This document shows, one piece after another, positions 15,948 through 24,339 of a stretch of 54,907 nt of DNA. Under the pieces are notes generated by a model. That model had not been told where the DNA came from and searched no databases. It saw only the letters and a program-made list of their open reading frames with translations. The position numbers were made by a program, and so were the translations under genes. The stretch comes from Sulfurovum xiamenensis (GTDB lineage: Bacteria; Campylobacterota; Campylobacteria; Campylobacterales; Sulfurovaceae): positions 25,586 to 80,492 of the forward strand of contig NZ_JAQIBC010000008.1 in NCBI RefSeq assembly GCF_030347995.1. Reading direction: 5' to 3'. How positions within the stretch are numbered: the stretch's first letter is position 1; the number at the start of each line of letters is the position of its first letter.

Positions 15948-16974
15948 TACAAACGGTTTGTATATCGATAATATCTTCTAATGTATATTTGGTGTGCTCT
16001 TGTTTGAGTTCCCAGAGTGCTCTGAACTTCATAAATTCGTGGTCTTCTTGTTCATTCAAGTAGGTTGCGACTTGCTCCAATAATTCATATTCGAACAGAA
16101 GATAAAGGTAAGCATTTTGTGCCTTAGGGTTTTCAAGTTGATACCCTCTGAAAATTGTCAAGTTCTCATCTGGATTAAAATATTTTTTAGTCACTGAAGC
16201 GATTTTAATATAGTCTTGACAACCCATATCAAGTGCCTCTACAAACTCTGAAAGTATCTCAGGTGTAAATTCAAGTCTGTTTTCTTCAGTCACTCTCTCA
16301 AGCATGGTAAAAAAGCTTTTCGTATCAAAAACCTTTACATATTTTCTGGCTTTTATAAAGTTCTCTTTGCGGGCAAACAAATCAAGTGCTTTAGCTTTTA
16401 CTACCTCAGGATATTGTGTTGCAGCTTTGAGTACATCTTCAATGAATTTATCATCAGATTGTAGACGGTTCAGATAATTCTGTGTCAAAATTGGGTTATT
16501 CGTACCAAAGACTTTACTCATTTTTTCTTCTTTCAAGTCGACATACTCACCATTTTTTATTTTCTGTATGATATTGACAACACGTGTAAGTCTTGGTGTT
16601 AAACCTTCTATAGTATCAGTAATGCCGAGGGATGCTTTACCTAAAAGTGATGCAGAGCTTCTCACTGCATCCAAGCCATACTTTTGTTCTTTTGGCTCAT
16701 TGATCAGTGACCAGTACAAAGCATCTTCTAAAGTACTGGCATCTTTTTGCCATTTTTTAAGTATAAAATAATTTTTTAAACCATAAATAAACATATGTAA
16801 CAGAGTAAAGATGAATAAAAGCAGCATAGGTAGAACTATCCATACTGCTACTGGAAAACTAAAATTGATTCCCATCAATTCCATCGCATAATGGTCCGGG
16901 TTAACCGTATAAGTAAACGCAGCAATCACTGCCATAAGCGCAAAAGTAACAAAAATATACAGAGCAAGTCTCAT
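15928..16974 (-). CDS. Conserved two-TM membrane protein of unknown function
   Basis: A 348-residue protein that I cannot assign. Two hydrophobic helices at about residues 4-22 and 38-66 enclose a short loop. The remaining 280 residues are hydrophilic and helix-rich, probably cytoplasmic, with a repeat-like helical pattern (VVKAKALDLFARKENFIKARKY and similar) that may be TPR-like or armadillo-like. No catalytic motif is visible. Its 3' end overlaps dusB by 20 bp, and dksA lies 114 bp upstream on the same strand. The dusB overlap suggests co-expression rather than a shared function. Confidence 0.8.
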   Translation of the reverse strand: MRLALYIFVTFALMAVIAAFTYTVNPDHYAMELMGINFSFPVAVWIVLPMLLLFIFTLLHMFIYGLKNYFILKKWQKDASTLEDALYWSLINEPKEQKYGLDAVRSSASLLGKASLGITDTIEGLTPRLTRVVNIIQKIKNGEYVDLKEEKMSKVFGTNNPILTQNYLNRLQSDDKFIEDVLKAATQYPEVVKAKALDLFARKENFIKARKYVKVFDTKSFFTMLERVTEENRLEFTPEILSEFVEALDMGCQDYIKIASVTKKYFNPDENLTIFRGYQLENPKAQNAYLYLLFEYELLEQVATYLNEQEDHEFMKFRALWELKQEHTKYTLEDIIDIQTVCNETRLY

Positions 16975-17088
16975 TTTATCCCCTTATTTATATAAGCGAC
17001 GCAAATAGCGTAAAGCTATATATCCACGTAAACACTCTATTCCCTTTATCAGAGAGTTCACCTAAGCTGTTACTTTAAAATAGGAAAT

Positions 17089-17445
17089 CTATTTCGTCTC
17101 TTTTTCAGTGATCTCTCGACATGTTATACAAAAACGTGCAAAGTTCTTTACTTCTAGACGTCGTCTGCCTATAGGATCCTCACACATTTCACATATACCG
17201 AAAACTCCTGCTTTTATTTTATCTAAAGCAAGTTCAATTTCGTTTAATTCTTTGCGTTGTTGTACTAAAATTGCACTATCTATCACAGCTTCTGCAGAAG
17301 CAGCTGCAAAATCACCTTCATCGTTCAACTCAAGTTCTCTCATTCCTTCTAACTCAAGGCTAGTACCTCTAAGGTTTTTTTCTATCTGTACTCTTCTGTC
17401 TAGCAATTTATTTTGAAATTCATTTAACTCTGTTTCTGTTAACAT
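17089..17445 (-). CDS. dksA: DksA/TraR family zinc-finger transcription factor
   Basis: A 118-residue DksA-type protein that binds in the RNA polymerase secondary channel and, with ppGpp, adjusts stable-RNA and biosynthetic promoters. A long antiparallel coiled coil has the DxxDxA tip (NDEGDFAAASAEA, about residues 41-53). It is followed by a C4 zinc finger with paired cysteines CEMC and CITC. It is shorter than E. coli DksA (151), as is usual in Campylobacterota. It starts 11 bp after rlmH, so the two form an operon. Confidence 0.92.
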   Translation of the reverse strand: MLTETELNEFQNKLLDRRVQIEKNLRGTSLELEGMRELELNDEGDFAAASAEAVIDSAILVQQRKELNEIELALDKIKAGVFGICEMCEDPIGRRRLEVKNFARFCITCREITEKETK

Positions 17446-17456
17446 TTAATGTTGTC

Positions 17457-17918
17457 CTATTTATGATATGGGTGATTATGATTAATGGTCAAACCTCTAA
17501 AGATCTGTTCCATCAATACAACTTTCACAAGTTTATGTGAAAGCGTAATTTTACCAAATGATATTGAATTATTACATTTAGTTAAAAAATCCCTCTCAAA
17601 GCCGTATGCACCGCCAATAAAGAGGTTCACCTGAACGCTATCCTTAAGCAAATTTGCAAATTCATGACTATCTACTTCTTTCGAAGAGGGATCTAACGCT
17701 ATATTTATACCAGAATCCAAATACTTTTCCAGTGCTTTAGTGTATGATTTTTGAGCAGCTTCAGGTGAAATATCCTGTGCCTTGGCTATTTCTTTGTCAA
17801 ATACTTCGATGACTTCTACTTTTGCAAAAGGTTTAGCAATCTTTTTATAATGCTCTATCAAACCGGCATAGAGGTTATCTTTTCCTTTTTTATCGATAAT
17901 GATGACATTGATCTTCAT
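17457..17918 (-). CDS. rlmH: 23S rRNA pseudouridine-1915 N3-methyltransferase RlmH
   Basis: A 153-residue SPOUT-family methyltransferase that modifies pseudouridine 1915 in helix 69 of 23S rRNA. The trefoil-knot SAM site reads NLFIGGAYGFERDF and ISFGKITLSHKLVKVVLMEQ, and the conserved C-terminal end is NHNHPYHK (the usual family ending is HPYH(R/K)). The length is typical. It is leftward, followed by dksA 11 bp later. The tyrosine phosphatase gene lies divergently upstream. Confidence 0.96.
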   Translation of the reverse strand: MKINVIIIDKKGKDNLYAGLIEHYKKIAKPFAKVEVIEVFDKEIAKAQDISPEAAQKSYTKALEKYLDSGINIALDPSSKEVDSHEFANLLKDSVQVNLFIGGAYGFERDFLTKCNNSISFGKITLSHKLVKVVLMEQIFRGLTINHNHPYHK

Positions 17919-17994
17919 AGGAATACTCTTTCATTTTAGATGTATTTTTCATAATATTTTTGGTATTGTACACTATAGAGTTAAAAGGAGAAGT

Positions 17995-18450
17995 ATGGAT
18001 CGTATATTATTTGTATGCTTAGGAAACATCTGTCGCAGTCCTCTAGCACATGGTGTAGCGGAGCATATCGTCAACACTAAAGGACTTGAACTTTTCATCG
18101 ATTCAGCCGGGACAAGTGATTGGCATAAGGGGGAAGCACCCTGTGAACACTCTATTAAGGTTGCGAAGCAGTACAATATTGATATCAGTCAACAACATTC
18201 CCGTCCTATAATACAAGAGGACATCACATCATTTAACTATATTGTAGCCATGGATAAACAGAACAAATCCGATTTGGAAGCCTTTGGATTTAGCAATGTC
18301 TATCTTTTAGGTGACTTTGGAGACTATCAGGGGGGAGATGTCCCTGATCCTTACTTCTTTGAAGGATTTGAAGGGTTTGATCATGTCTACAATATGGTTT
18401 CCGTATGTGTAGAAGATTTTATGGAAAAGGTAGAAAATGGAAGCCTCTGA
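17995..18450 (+). CDS. Low-molecular-weight protein-tyrosine phosphatase
   Basis: A 151-residue LMW-PTP. The P-loop VCLGNICRSP (C-x5-R-S) lies at about residues 7-16, and the general-acid loop DPYFFEGFEGFDHVY toward the C-terminus. Family members dephosphorylate Tyr-phosphorylated proteins such as polysaccharide-export kinases, or arsenate and small acids; no such kinase is nearby. An in-frame ATG at 17899 overlaps rlmH, but the ATG at 17995 has AAAAGGAG 5 nt upstream and gives the standard N-terminus, so I use it. The 3' end overlaps cutA by 14 bp. Confidence 0.93.
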   Translation: MDRILFVCLGNICRSPLAHGVAEHIVNTKGLELFIDSAGTSDWHKGEAPCEHSIKVAKQYNIDISQQHSRPIIQEDITSFNYIVAMDKQNKSDLEAFGFSNVYLLGDFGDYQGGDVPDPYFFEGFEGFDHVYNMVSVCVEDFMEKVENGSL

Positions 18451-18772
18451 TTACTGTATCATCACGACTACTACAGATTCTCAAGAGAATGCCGATCTCA
18501 TCACACGTCTACTCTTGGAAAAGAAACTGGTTGCCTGTGTACAATCTACAACCATACAAAGCGCGTACCATTGGGAAGGAAAAATCATGCAGTCTGAAGA
18601 GATACACCTTCAGATGAAAACCAGAAGATCCCTCTTTGAAACAATTCAAACAGAGATCGAGCAGCTGCATACCTATGACCTGCCTGAGATCATCATGGTA
18701 TCCATGGCAGGTGGAAACCTAGACTACCTTCAATGGATCGAAGAGGAAACCACGAACATTCAATCTCTTTGA
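18437..18772 (+). CDS. cutA: Divalent-cation tolerance protein CutA
   Basis: A 111-residue CutA1-family protein, a trimeric ferredoxin-like fold related to PII, often linked to copper tolerance though its function is uncertain. Recognisable parts are the N-terminal TTTDSQENADLITRLLLEKK, LVACVQSTTIQSAYHWEGKI and the late YDLPEIIMVSMAGGNLDYLQWI. It overlaps the phosphatase gene by 14 bp (translational coupling likely) and its tail overlaps the convergent YbhB-like gene by 13 bp. Confidence 0.93.
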   Translation: MEASDYCIITTTTDSQENADLITRLLLEKKLVACVQSTTIQSAYHWEGKIMQSEEIHLQMKTRRSLFETIQTEIEQLHTYDLPEIIMVSMAGGNLDYLQWIEEETTNIQSL

Positions 18773-19290
18773 TAATAAGAGATCATAGAAGCTTTTTGGA
18801 TCGTATGTTTGTTGATCATAAAACCCACCACTGCACTTTTACTCTCTGCTTTTACAGGTAAACTCTCAACATCCAAAGCATGTATCGTAAAGACATAACG
18901 GTGTGCTTTGTCTCCCTGTGGCGGACAGGCCCCGCCAAAACCTGCATGACCATAATCAGTCGTTGTTTCCAATGCACCTTTTGGGAGTGTTTTTTTCGCT
19001 GAAGCATCTGCAGAGATCTTATGGGTACCCGCTGGAATGTTCACGATCAACCAGTGCCACCATCCGCTGCCCGTAGGTGCATCAGGATCATACACAGTGA
19101 GCGCAAAACTTTTTGTACCTTTGGGTGCATGACTCCAGTGCAGTTCCGGAGAGATATTTTGACCATTACACCCAAACCCATCAAACTCCTGAGCTTTCAC
19201 CAGCTGTCCTTTGAGCGTCTCACTCTCCAAAGTAAAACTCTCGGCCTCTAAAAATGAGCCTAGTATCATCACTATCCATAGATATCGCAT
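18760..19290 (-). CDS. Secreted YbhB/YbcL (PEBP-like) family protein
   Basis: A phosphatidylethanolamine-binding-protein fold of about 176 residues. MRYLWIVMILGSFLEA at the start is a signal peptide, so the product is probably periplasmic. The family motifs are NISPELHWSHAPKGTKSFALT, YDPDAPTGSGWWHWLIVNIP and YGHAGFGGACPPQGDKAHRY. Bacterial members have no well-established role. An in-frame ATG lies 27 nt further upstream (19317), but GAAGGAG sits just before the ATG at 19290 and that start gives a clean signal peptide. It converges on cutA with a 13-bp overlap of 3' ends. Confidence 0.88.
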   Translation of the reverse strand: MRYLWIVMILGSFLEAESFTLESETLKGQLVKAQEFDGFGCNGQNISPELHWSHAPKGTKSFALTVYDPDAPTGSGWWHWLIVNIPAGTHKISADASAKKTLPKGALETTTDYGHAGFGGACPPQGDKAHRYVFTIHALDVESLPVKAESKSAVVGFMINKHTIQKASMISYYQRD

Positions 19291-19418
19291 CTTTTCTCCT
19301 TCTTTTTTACATATCATAGGGTAATTTATATTAGAATACTATTTAGCTTTTTCAAGATAAATCTTGATACTATACGCCTATAGAATAACCTATCACCCTA
19401 GATAAAAAAGGATAAACC

Positions 19419-20048
19419 ATGCAAAATGATTTTACCAAAGCAATGCATTTCAGACATGCCTGTAAAGTATTTGACGAAAACAAAAAGATTAGTGATGAAG
19501 AGATGCATTACATCTTGGAAGCAGGAAGAAAATCACCTTCCTCTTTTGGTATGGAAGCATGGAAATTTCTTGTCATCACCAATGAGGATCTAAAAGCGAA
19601 ACTCAGACCTTACTGCTGGGATCAAGTCCAGATCACCTCTTGTTCTCATCTTGTCATCATACTTGCAGGCATCGAAAATGTCAAAGTTGAGAGCGGTATA
19701 CCTAAAAAGAGATTCATGCGACGCGACATGCCTCAGGAAACACTTGATTTTTATATGGATATCTATGCCAAACACTTGAAAAAAACACTGAGCACAGATG
19801 AGAATATCTATGCATGGACAGCCAGACAAAGCTACATTGCTTTGGGAAATATGATGACTGCTGCTGCTTTTATAAGGATAGACTCTTGTCCTATAGAAGG
19901 TTTTGAAAAAGAGAATGTAGAAGAGGTGTTAGGCCTGGATACAAGCAAATACCAAGTAGCTGTTATCGTGCCATTTGGCTACAGACTCAATGCACAATCC
20001 ACTCAGCTAAGAGTTCCTTTTGACGAAGTGGTTGAGTTTATAAAGTAA
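19419..20048 (+). CDS. Nitroreductase-family NAD(P)H-dependent FMN oxidoreductase
   Basis: A 209-residue nitroreductase-fold enzyme (NfsB-like). It opens with a FRHACKVFDENKKISDEEM segment and has the FMN-contacting SPSSFGMEAWKFLVITN at about residues 38-54. The middle has WTARQSYIALGNMMTAAAF, and the end PFGYRLNAQ is followed by a conserved PFDEVVEFIK. Family members reduce nitroaromatics, quinones or flavins; the substrate here is unknown. It is monocistronic, with a hairpin (20059-20076) after the stop, and converges with the MerR gene. Confidence 0.9.
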   Translation: MQNDFTKAMHFRHACKVFDENKKISDEEMHYILEAGRKSPSSFGMEAWKFLVITNEDLKAKLRPYCWDQVQITSCSHLVIILAGIENVKVESGIPKKRFMRRDMPQETLDFYMDIYAKHLKKTLSTDENIYAWTARQSYIALGNMMTAAAFIRIDSCPIEGFEKENVEEVLGLDTSKYQVAVIVPFGYRLNAQSTQLRVPFDEVVEFIK

Positions 20049-20058
20049 GATCCTTTAT

Positions 20059-20076
20059 CCACTCTCTTTAGAGTGG
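20059..20076. terminator. Bidirectional hairpin between nitroreductase and MerR genes
   Basis: A perfect 7-bp stem (CCACTCT/AGAGTGG) with a CTTT loop lies in the 64-bp gap between two convergent genes. There is no U-tract on either side. Position and stem make a shared terminator likely. Confidence 0.5.
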
Positions 20077-20112
20077 TCTCATATCAGAGATAACAAACAG
20101 TTCGTAATAGTT

Positions 20113-20451
20113 CTACATCGTCTCCACATCTTTAATGTCAATTCCCGATAGTTGTTCCATCTTTTTTTCAACCAGGTCTAAAAAAGTATCTCTGTTCTGT
20201 TCATCCATATTGGTATGCAGCATTTCCAATATATATTTGATACCGTTTGCATTGATTTTTTTAACACTAGCCAAATAATGCGTAAAAGCAATAAATTTTA
20301 CATCATCGATAGAATAGAGCTTTTTATTCTCCTCTTTAGGTGGAAGTAAACCTTTCTCTTCATACATCTTCAGCGTTCTTATTTTTGTGGTTAAGAGTTC
20401 TGCAATACTACTCAATGGCAATATGTCTTTTTTATTATCTACTAATGCCAA
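20113..20451 (-). CDS. MerR-family transcriptional regulator, small
   Basis: A 112-residue protein with an N-terminal MerR-type winged helix-turn-helix (LPLSSIAELLTTKIRTLKMYEEKGLLPP, then KKLYSIDDVKFIAF) and a short helical tail for dimerisation. There is no cysteine, so it is not a metal sensor of the MerR/CueR type. The start is TTG at 20451, behind AAGGGGGG. It is divergent from putA across a 301-bp gap containing a 20-bp inverted repeat, which makes regulation of the proline genes a reasonable guess. No effector is suggested by the sequence. Confidence 0.75.
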   Translation of the reverse strand: MALVDNKKDILPLSSIAELLTTKIRTLKMYEEKGLLPPKEENKKLYSIDDVKFIAFTHYLASVKKINANGIKYILEMLHTNMDEQNRDTFLDLVEKKMEQLSGIDIKDVETM

Positions 20452-20576
20452 TGTTTCCCCCCTTTTATCTGTTTATAATATTTTACACTATTTAGAATTA
20501 AACAGCATACACTTGATTATATATATTAACAATTTATTTAAGTCTTTAGTAATATAAATATGTTAATATAGTACGT

Positions 20577-20625
20577 ATTATATGTAAATATTTAACCTAT
20601 TATTTGTTAAATATTTACATATAAT
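20577..20625. repeat. 20-bp perfect inverted repeat between merR-type gene and putA
   Basis: Arms at 20577-20596 and 20606-20625 match perfectly with a 9-nt spacer. Each arm also contains the palindrome TAAATATTTA. It sits in the AT-rich 301-bp intergenic region, about 130 bp before putA and 125 bp before the MerR start. It lacks a following U-tract, and its position is promoter-proximal for both genes, so an operator or cruciform-type site fits better than a terminator. The rest of the gap is AT-rich promoter DNA with no gene. Confidence 0.7.
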
Positions 20626-20687
20626 GATGTGAAAAATTAAAATGAAATTATTTATCCAAAAAATCTAAAAAACTATTCAAATCTGTC

Positions 20688-20693
20688 TATAAT
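20688..20693 (+). promoter_or_regulatory. Probable -10 box of the putA promoter
   Basis: A perfect TATAAT lies 60 bp upstream of the putA TTG start. No clear -35 is visible, as is usual for sigma-70 promoters of Campylobacterota, where the -35 is replaced by A/T-rich sequence. It is downstream of the inverted repeat, which would then lie upstream of the RNA polymerase site. Confidence 0.45.
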
Positions 20694-20752
20694 AGATATA
20701 TAGCCTATGAAAAAATAGCTGATAAATAATTCTAAAAAGGGAGAAAAACAAC

Positions 20753-23700
20753 TTGAACATACCAGAAAAAATTGCACAGGATGTAAAAGAAGTTGCCTAT
20801 CAATGGCAAAAGAAAATACAGGTTTCACGCAAGGGTCAAGAGCAAGATTTTCACGAGATGATGTTAAAAATGTTGAAAAATCCTGTGAACAAAATTTTCC
20901 TTATCGAACTACTGGACCAAAGCTTTCGTTCTAACGATCCTGACAGGGTTGCAGACCAGCTGGAGTATATATTCGAAAAATATAAAAGCACAGACTTCTT
21001 TTCCCAGTTTGAACAGATCCTGATCTGGCTGTTTCGCGATGTTGGGATCTATCTTACTTCCATCTCCATTCCTCTTTTTGTCAAATACCTCAGAAATGAT
21101 ATCAGTGCCATTGTCATTCAAGGAGAGGATCCTGTACTCTCAAAGCATATACACAAAAGAAAAAAAGAGGGTACCAGAGTTAACATCAATGTGATCGGAG
21201 AGATCGTCCTAAGCAAGCAAGAAGCAGAAAAACGAGTAGAGAAATATATCAAACTGCTTCAAAATCCTGATGTCGATTATCTTTCTATTAAAATATCGAA
21301 CCTTTTTTCACAGATCATTCCACATGCCCATGAAAACAACATACGTCACATATCCGAGCAATTACAAAAAGTGTATAGTGCAGCCATGGAAAATACCTAT
21401 CTGGATAAGGACGGTAAGGAATACTATAAGTTTGTCAATCTTGATATGGAAGAGTATAGAGATATCCAGATGACTATCGATGCATTCAAAACGGTTTTAG
21501 AGATGGATGCCTATAAAAACCTTCATGCAGGCATCGTGATCCAGACTTACATGCCCGATGCTATGATACATATCAAAGAGCTCTATGCTTGGGCTAAAAA
21601 AAGAGTGCAAAGCGGTGGTGCACCTATCAAGATCCGTATCGTCAAAGGTGCAAACCAGGAGATGGAACTGACCGAAGCATCTCTCAGAGGCTGGCCGAAT
21701 GTCACCTACGCCTCAAAAGCAGAATCTGATGCAAACTATAAAATTGCGATGAACTTTTTACTTGACCCGGACGTAGCACCTTATGTACATACCGGTGTCG
21801 CATCGCACAATCTGTTTGACCATGCATTAGCTATGCTTTTGGCCAAAGAGAGAAAAGTAGAAAAATATGTCACTGCAGAGATGCTTGAAGGGATGAGTGA
21901 GGCAGCCTATCAGGTGCTCAAAGAGCAAGGCTTGAATGTGATCCTCTATGCGCCGACTGCGACAAAAGAGACCTTTACCAATGCCATCGCCTATCTGGTA
22001 AGAAGATTTGATGAAAACACCGCAGAACAGAACTTTTTACGACACAGTTTCGGCCTTAAGGTCGATACCCCTGCATGGGATATTTTGGTCAAAAGTTACG
22101 ACGATGCACTGGCACGTATGGCAACTGTTGATCAGAAACCCTACAGAACGCAAGATAGGAATAAAGAGATCGTCAAAGAAACAATTGATGTGAAACGCTA
22201 TCATTTTGAGAATGAGCCGGATACAGACTTTGTGCTCCAAGCAAACAGAGAGTGGGCAGAAAAGATCCGCAATAAGTGGCAGAATATCGGAGAAGTAGGT
22301 GGATTTAACGCATATCCCGTTGTTAGCGGTGAGATTGTGCAAAGAGATCTGCATGTAGATGTGATAGACAAGAGCCAGTACCACGAGAAGAAGCTGGCAG
22401 GACGCTATGCAGAAGCAACACCTGAAGATATGAAAAAAGCCATTGCAACAGCAAAAAAAGACCCGGATGGCTGGAGAACACTGACAGTAGAGCAAAGACA
22501 AAAGATCCTGATGGATGTAGCACATGAGATCAGAGTCGCAAGAGCAGACCTTATAGGAGTGGCCGCTGCAGAAGTGGGAAAAGTGTTCACTGAAACGGAC
22601 GTAGAAGTGAGTGAAGCGATAGACTTTGCAAACTTTTACCCTTACAGTGTAGCAAAGATATCAGGTCTTACAGGTGTTGAAGCCACAGGAAAAGGCGTGG
22701 GGCTGGTGATAAGCCCATGGAACTTTCCTATCGCCATTCCGGTAGGTGGCATCGCTGCATCACTGGCTGCAGGAAATACGGTCATCTTAAAGCCTGCAGA
22801 AGACTCTATCCTGTGCGGGTACCGTTTGTGTCAATGTTTTTGGGATGCAGGTATCAGTAAAAATACACTCCAGTTCATCCCAGGCCGCGGTTCTGTAGTA
22901 GGTGAACATATGATCCCCAGCAGAGAGATCGATTTTACAATCTTTACAGGAGGTGAAAAGACGGCTTACAACATCATTAAGTCCCGTCCGGATATAGCAC
23001 TGAGTGCTGAAACCGGTGGTAAGGATGCGACGATTGTCACTGCTTTGGCCGACCGTGACCAGGCGATTAAAAATGTGATTGTATCCGCCTTTCACAATTC
23101 AGGACAAAAGTGTTCAGCCACTTCACTGCTGGTACTTGAAAAAGAGCTATTTAACGATGAAGCATTTAAACAGACGATCAAAGAGGCAGTTGAATCACTT
23201 AAAACGGGCTCTGTTTGGGATTTTTCCAATCGGATCGGTACCTTGTCAAATCTTCCCTCAGGTGAACTTAAAGAGGCCCTCTCCTCTCTTGATGAGGGCG
23301 AAGAGTGGCTGGTCAAACCGGATTACGCGGACAGAGGCAATCCCTATATGCTTACACCATCTGTAAGATGGGGAACAAAGAGAAATGATTTTTGTCATAT
23401 GAATGAGCTTTTTGGCCCCGTACTAAGCGTCATGTGTTCAGAAAACCTGGATGATGCCATCGACATAGTCAATGCAACAGGCTACGGTTTGACCTCGGGT
23501 ATAGAATCCTTGGATAAAAGAGAACAGGATTACTGGAAAGAACGGATCATTGCAGGGAATCTCTATATCAACCGTGTCACGACAGGTGCGATCGTCACAC
23601 GCCAGCCTTTTGGCGGCATGAGAAAATCTGCGATAGGAAGCGGTAAAAAAGCAGGTGGTTTCAACTATGTCAGTCAGTTTATGAATCTTGAATATCATGA

Positions 23701-24337
23701 GACCAACCTTTATGAATCATGTTCAAGCCGGTTTTTAGATCAAATGAGAGTGCTTCTCACAAGAGATACAGTTTTTAATGATGAGTGTGAAGCTGCACTG
23801 AGACATATGTGCCACTTTACACACTGGTACGAGGTTGAGTTTTTAAAAGAGCATGACTATGCACATATCAGGGGAGAGAGCAATATCATCCGTTATCTTC
23901 CTGTAAAGAGTGTACTGCTTAGGATCGAAGAGAAGGATGAACTTGATGAGATACTCACAACGATCATGGCCATCAAGATGATAGGGGCACAGCTTCATAT
24001 CTCTATACCGAAAAGATCCCGTAAAGCCGAACTGATCTGGCTTGAGTCCAAACAGAACTCTTTTATTGGGCAAGAGGACACGTTTGCCCGAGATGATGAA
24101 GATGCACTGATAAAGAAGATACCTGAAGTACAACGAGTAAGATTCCTGCATCCGGATAACGTAAGCGACACTATCTACAATGCGATCGCCGATAAAGCGA
24201 TCTATCTAGCCAGTGAGAACTTTGTATCGCATGGCAGACTTGAACTGATGCACTACTTCATAGAGCAGAGTATCTCAAACTCTTACCACAGATACGGAAA
24301 TCTTGGTATTCAAAGTATCAAATTCGAGGAGATTTAA
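20753..24337 (+). CDS. putA: Bifunctional proline dehydrogenase / pyrroline-5-carboxylate dehydrogenase PutA
   Basis: A 1194-residue enzyme that oxidises proline to glutamate. The FAD-dependent proline dehydrogenase barrel covers about residues 130-480 (IRIVKGANQEMELTEA, YASKAESDANYKIAM, GVASHNLFD). The NAD-dependent P5C dehydrogenase covers about 540-990, with the catalytic Glu in LSAETGGKD (residue 753) and Cys in HNSGQKCSATS (residue 787). An extra C-terminal domain of about 200 residues follows, as in long PutA types. There is no N-terminal ribbon-helix-helix, so it is not a self-repressor. The start is TTG behind AAAAGGGAG. putP follows after 2 bp. Confidence 0.96.
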   Translation: MNIPEKIAQDVKEVAYQWQKKIQVSRKGQEQDFHEMMLKMLKNPVNKIFLIELLDQSFRSNDPDRVADQLEYIFEKYKSTDFFSQFEQILIWLFRDVGIYLTSISIPLFVKYLRNDISAIVIQGEDPVLSKHIHKRKKEGTRVNINVIGEIVLSKQEAEKRVEKYIKLLQNPDVDYLSIKISNLFSQIIPHAHENNIRHISEQLQKVYSAAMENTYLDKDGKEYYKFVNLDMEEYRDIQMTIDAFKTVLEMDAYKNLHAGIVIQTYMPDAMIHIKELYAWAKKRVQSGGAPIKIRIVKGANQEMELTEASLRGWPNVTYASKAESDANYKIAMNFLLDPDVAPYVHTGVASHNLFDHALAMLLAKERKVEKYVTAEMLEGMSEAAYQVLKEQGLNVILYAPTATKETFTNAIAYLVRRFDENTAEQNFLRHSFGLKVDTPAWDILVKSYDDALARMATVDQKPYRTQDRNKEIVKETIDVKRYHFENEPDTDFVLQANREWAEKIRNKWQNIGEVGGFNAYPVVSGEIVQRDLHVDVIDKSQYHEKKLAGRYAEATPEDMKKAIATAKKDPDGWRTLTVEQRQKILMDVAHEIRVARADLIGVAAAEVGKVFTETDVEVSEAIDFANFYPYSVAKISGLTGVEATGKGVGLVISPWNFPIAIPVGGIAASLAAGNTVILKPAEDSILCGYRLCQCFWDAGISKNTLQFIPGRGSVVGEHMIPSREIDFTIFTGGEKTAYNIIKSRPDIALSAETGGKDATIVTALADRDQAIKNVIVSAFHNSGQKCSATSLLVLEKELFNDEAFKQTIKEAVESLKTGSVWDFSNRIGTLSNLPSGELKEALSSLDEGEEWLVKPDYADRGNPYMLTPSVRWGTKRNDFCHMNELFGPVLSVMCSENLDDAIDIVNATGYGLTSGIESLDKREQDYWKERIIAGNLYINRVTTGAIVTRQPFGGMRKSAIGSGKKAGGFNYVSQFMNLEYHETNLYESCSSRFLDQMRVLLTRDTVFNDECEAALRHMCHFTHWYEVEFLKEHDYAHIRGESNIIRYLPVKSVLLRIEEKDELDEILTTIMAIKMIGAQLHISIPKRSRKAELIWLESKQNSFIGQEDTFARDDEDALIKKIPEVQRVRFLHPDNVSDTIYNAIADKAIYLASENFVSHGRLELMHYFIEQSISNSYHRYGNLGIQSIKFEEI

Positions 24338-24339
24338 AT

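Noticed and set aside
17899..17994. Upstream in-frame start for the tyrosine phosphatase.
   Set aside because: It overlaps rlmH and adds residues with no family match. The ATG at 17995 has a strong ribosome-binding site and the standard N-terminus.
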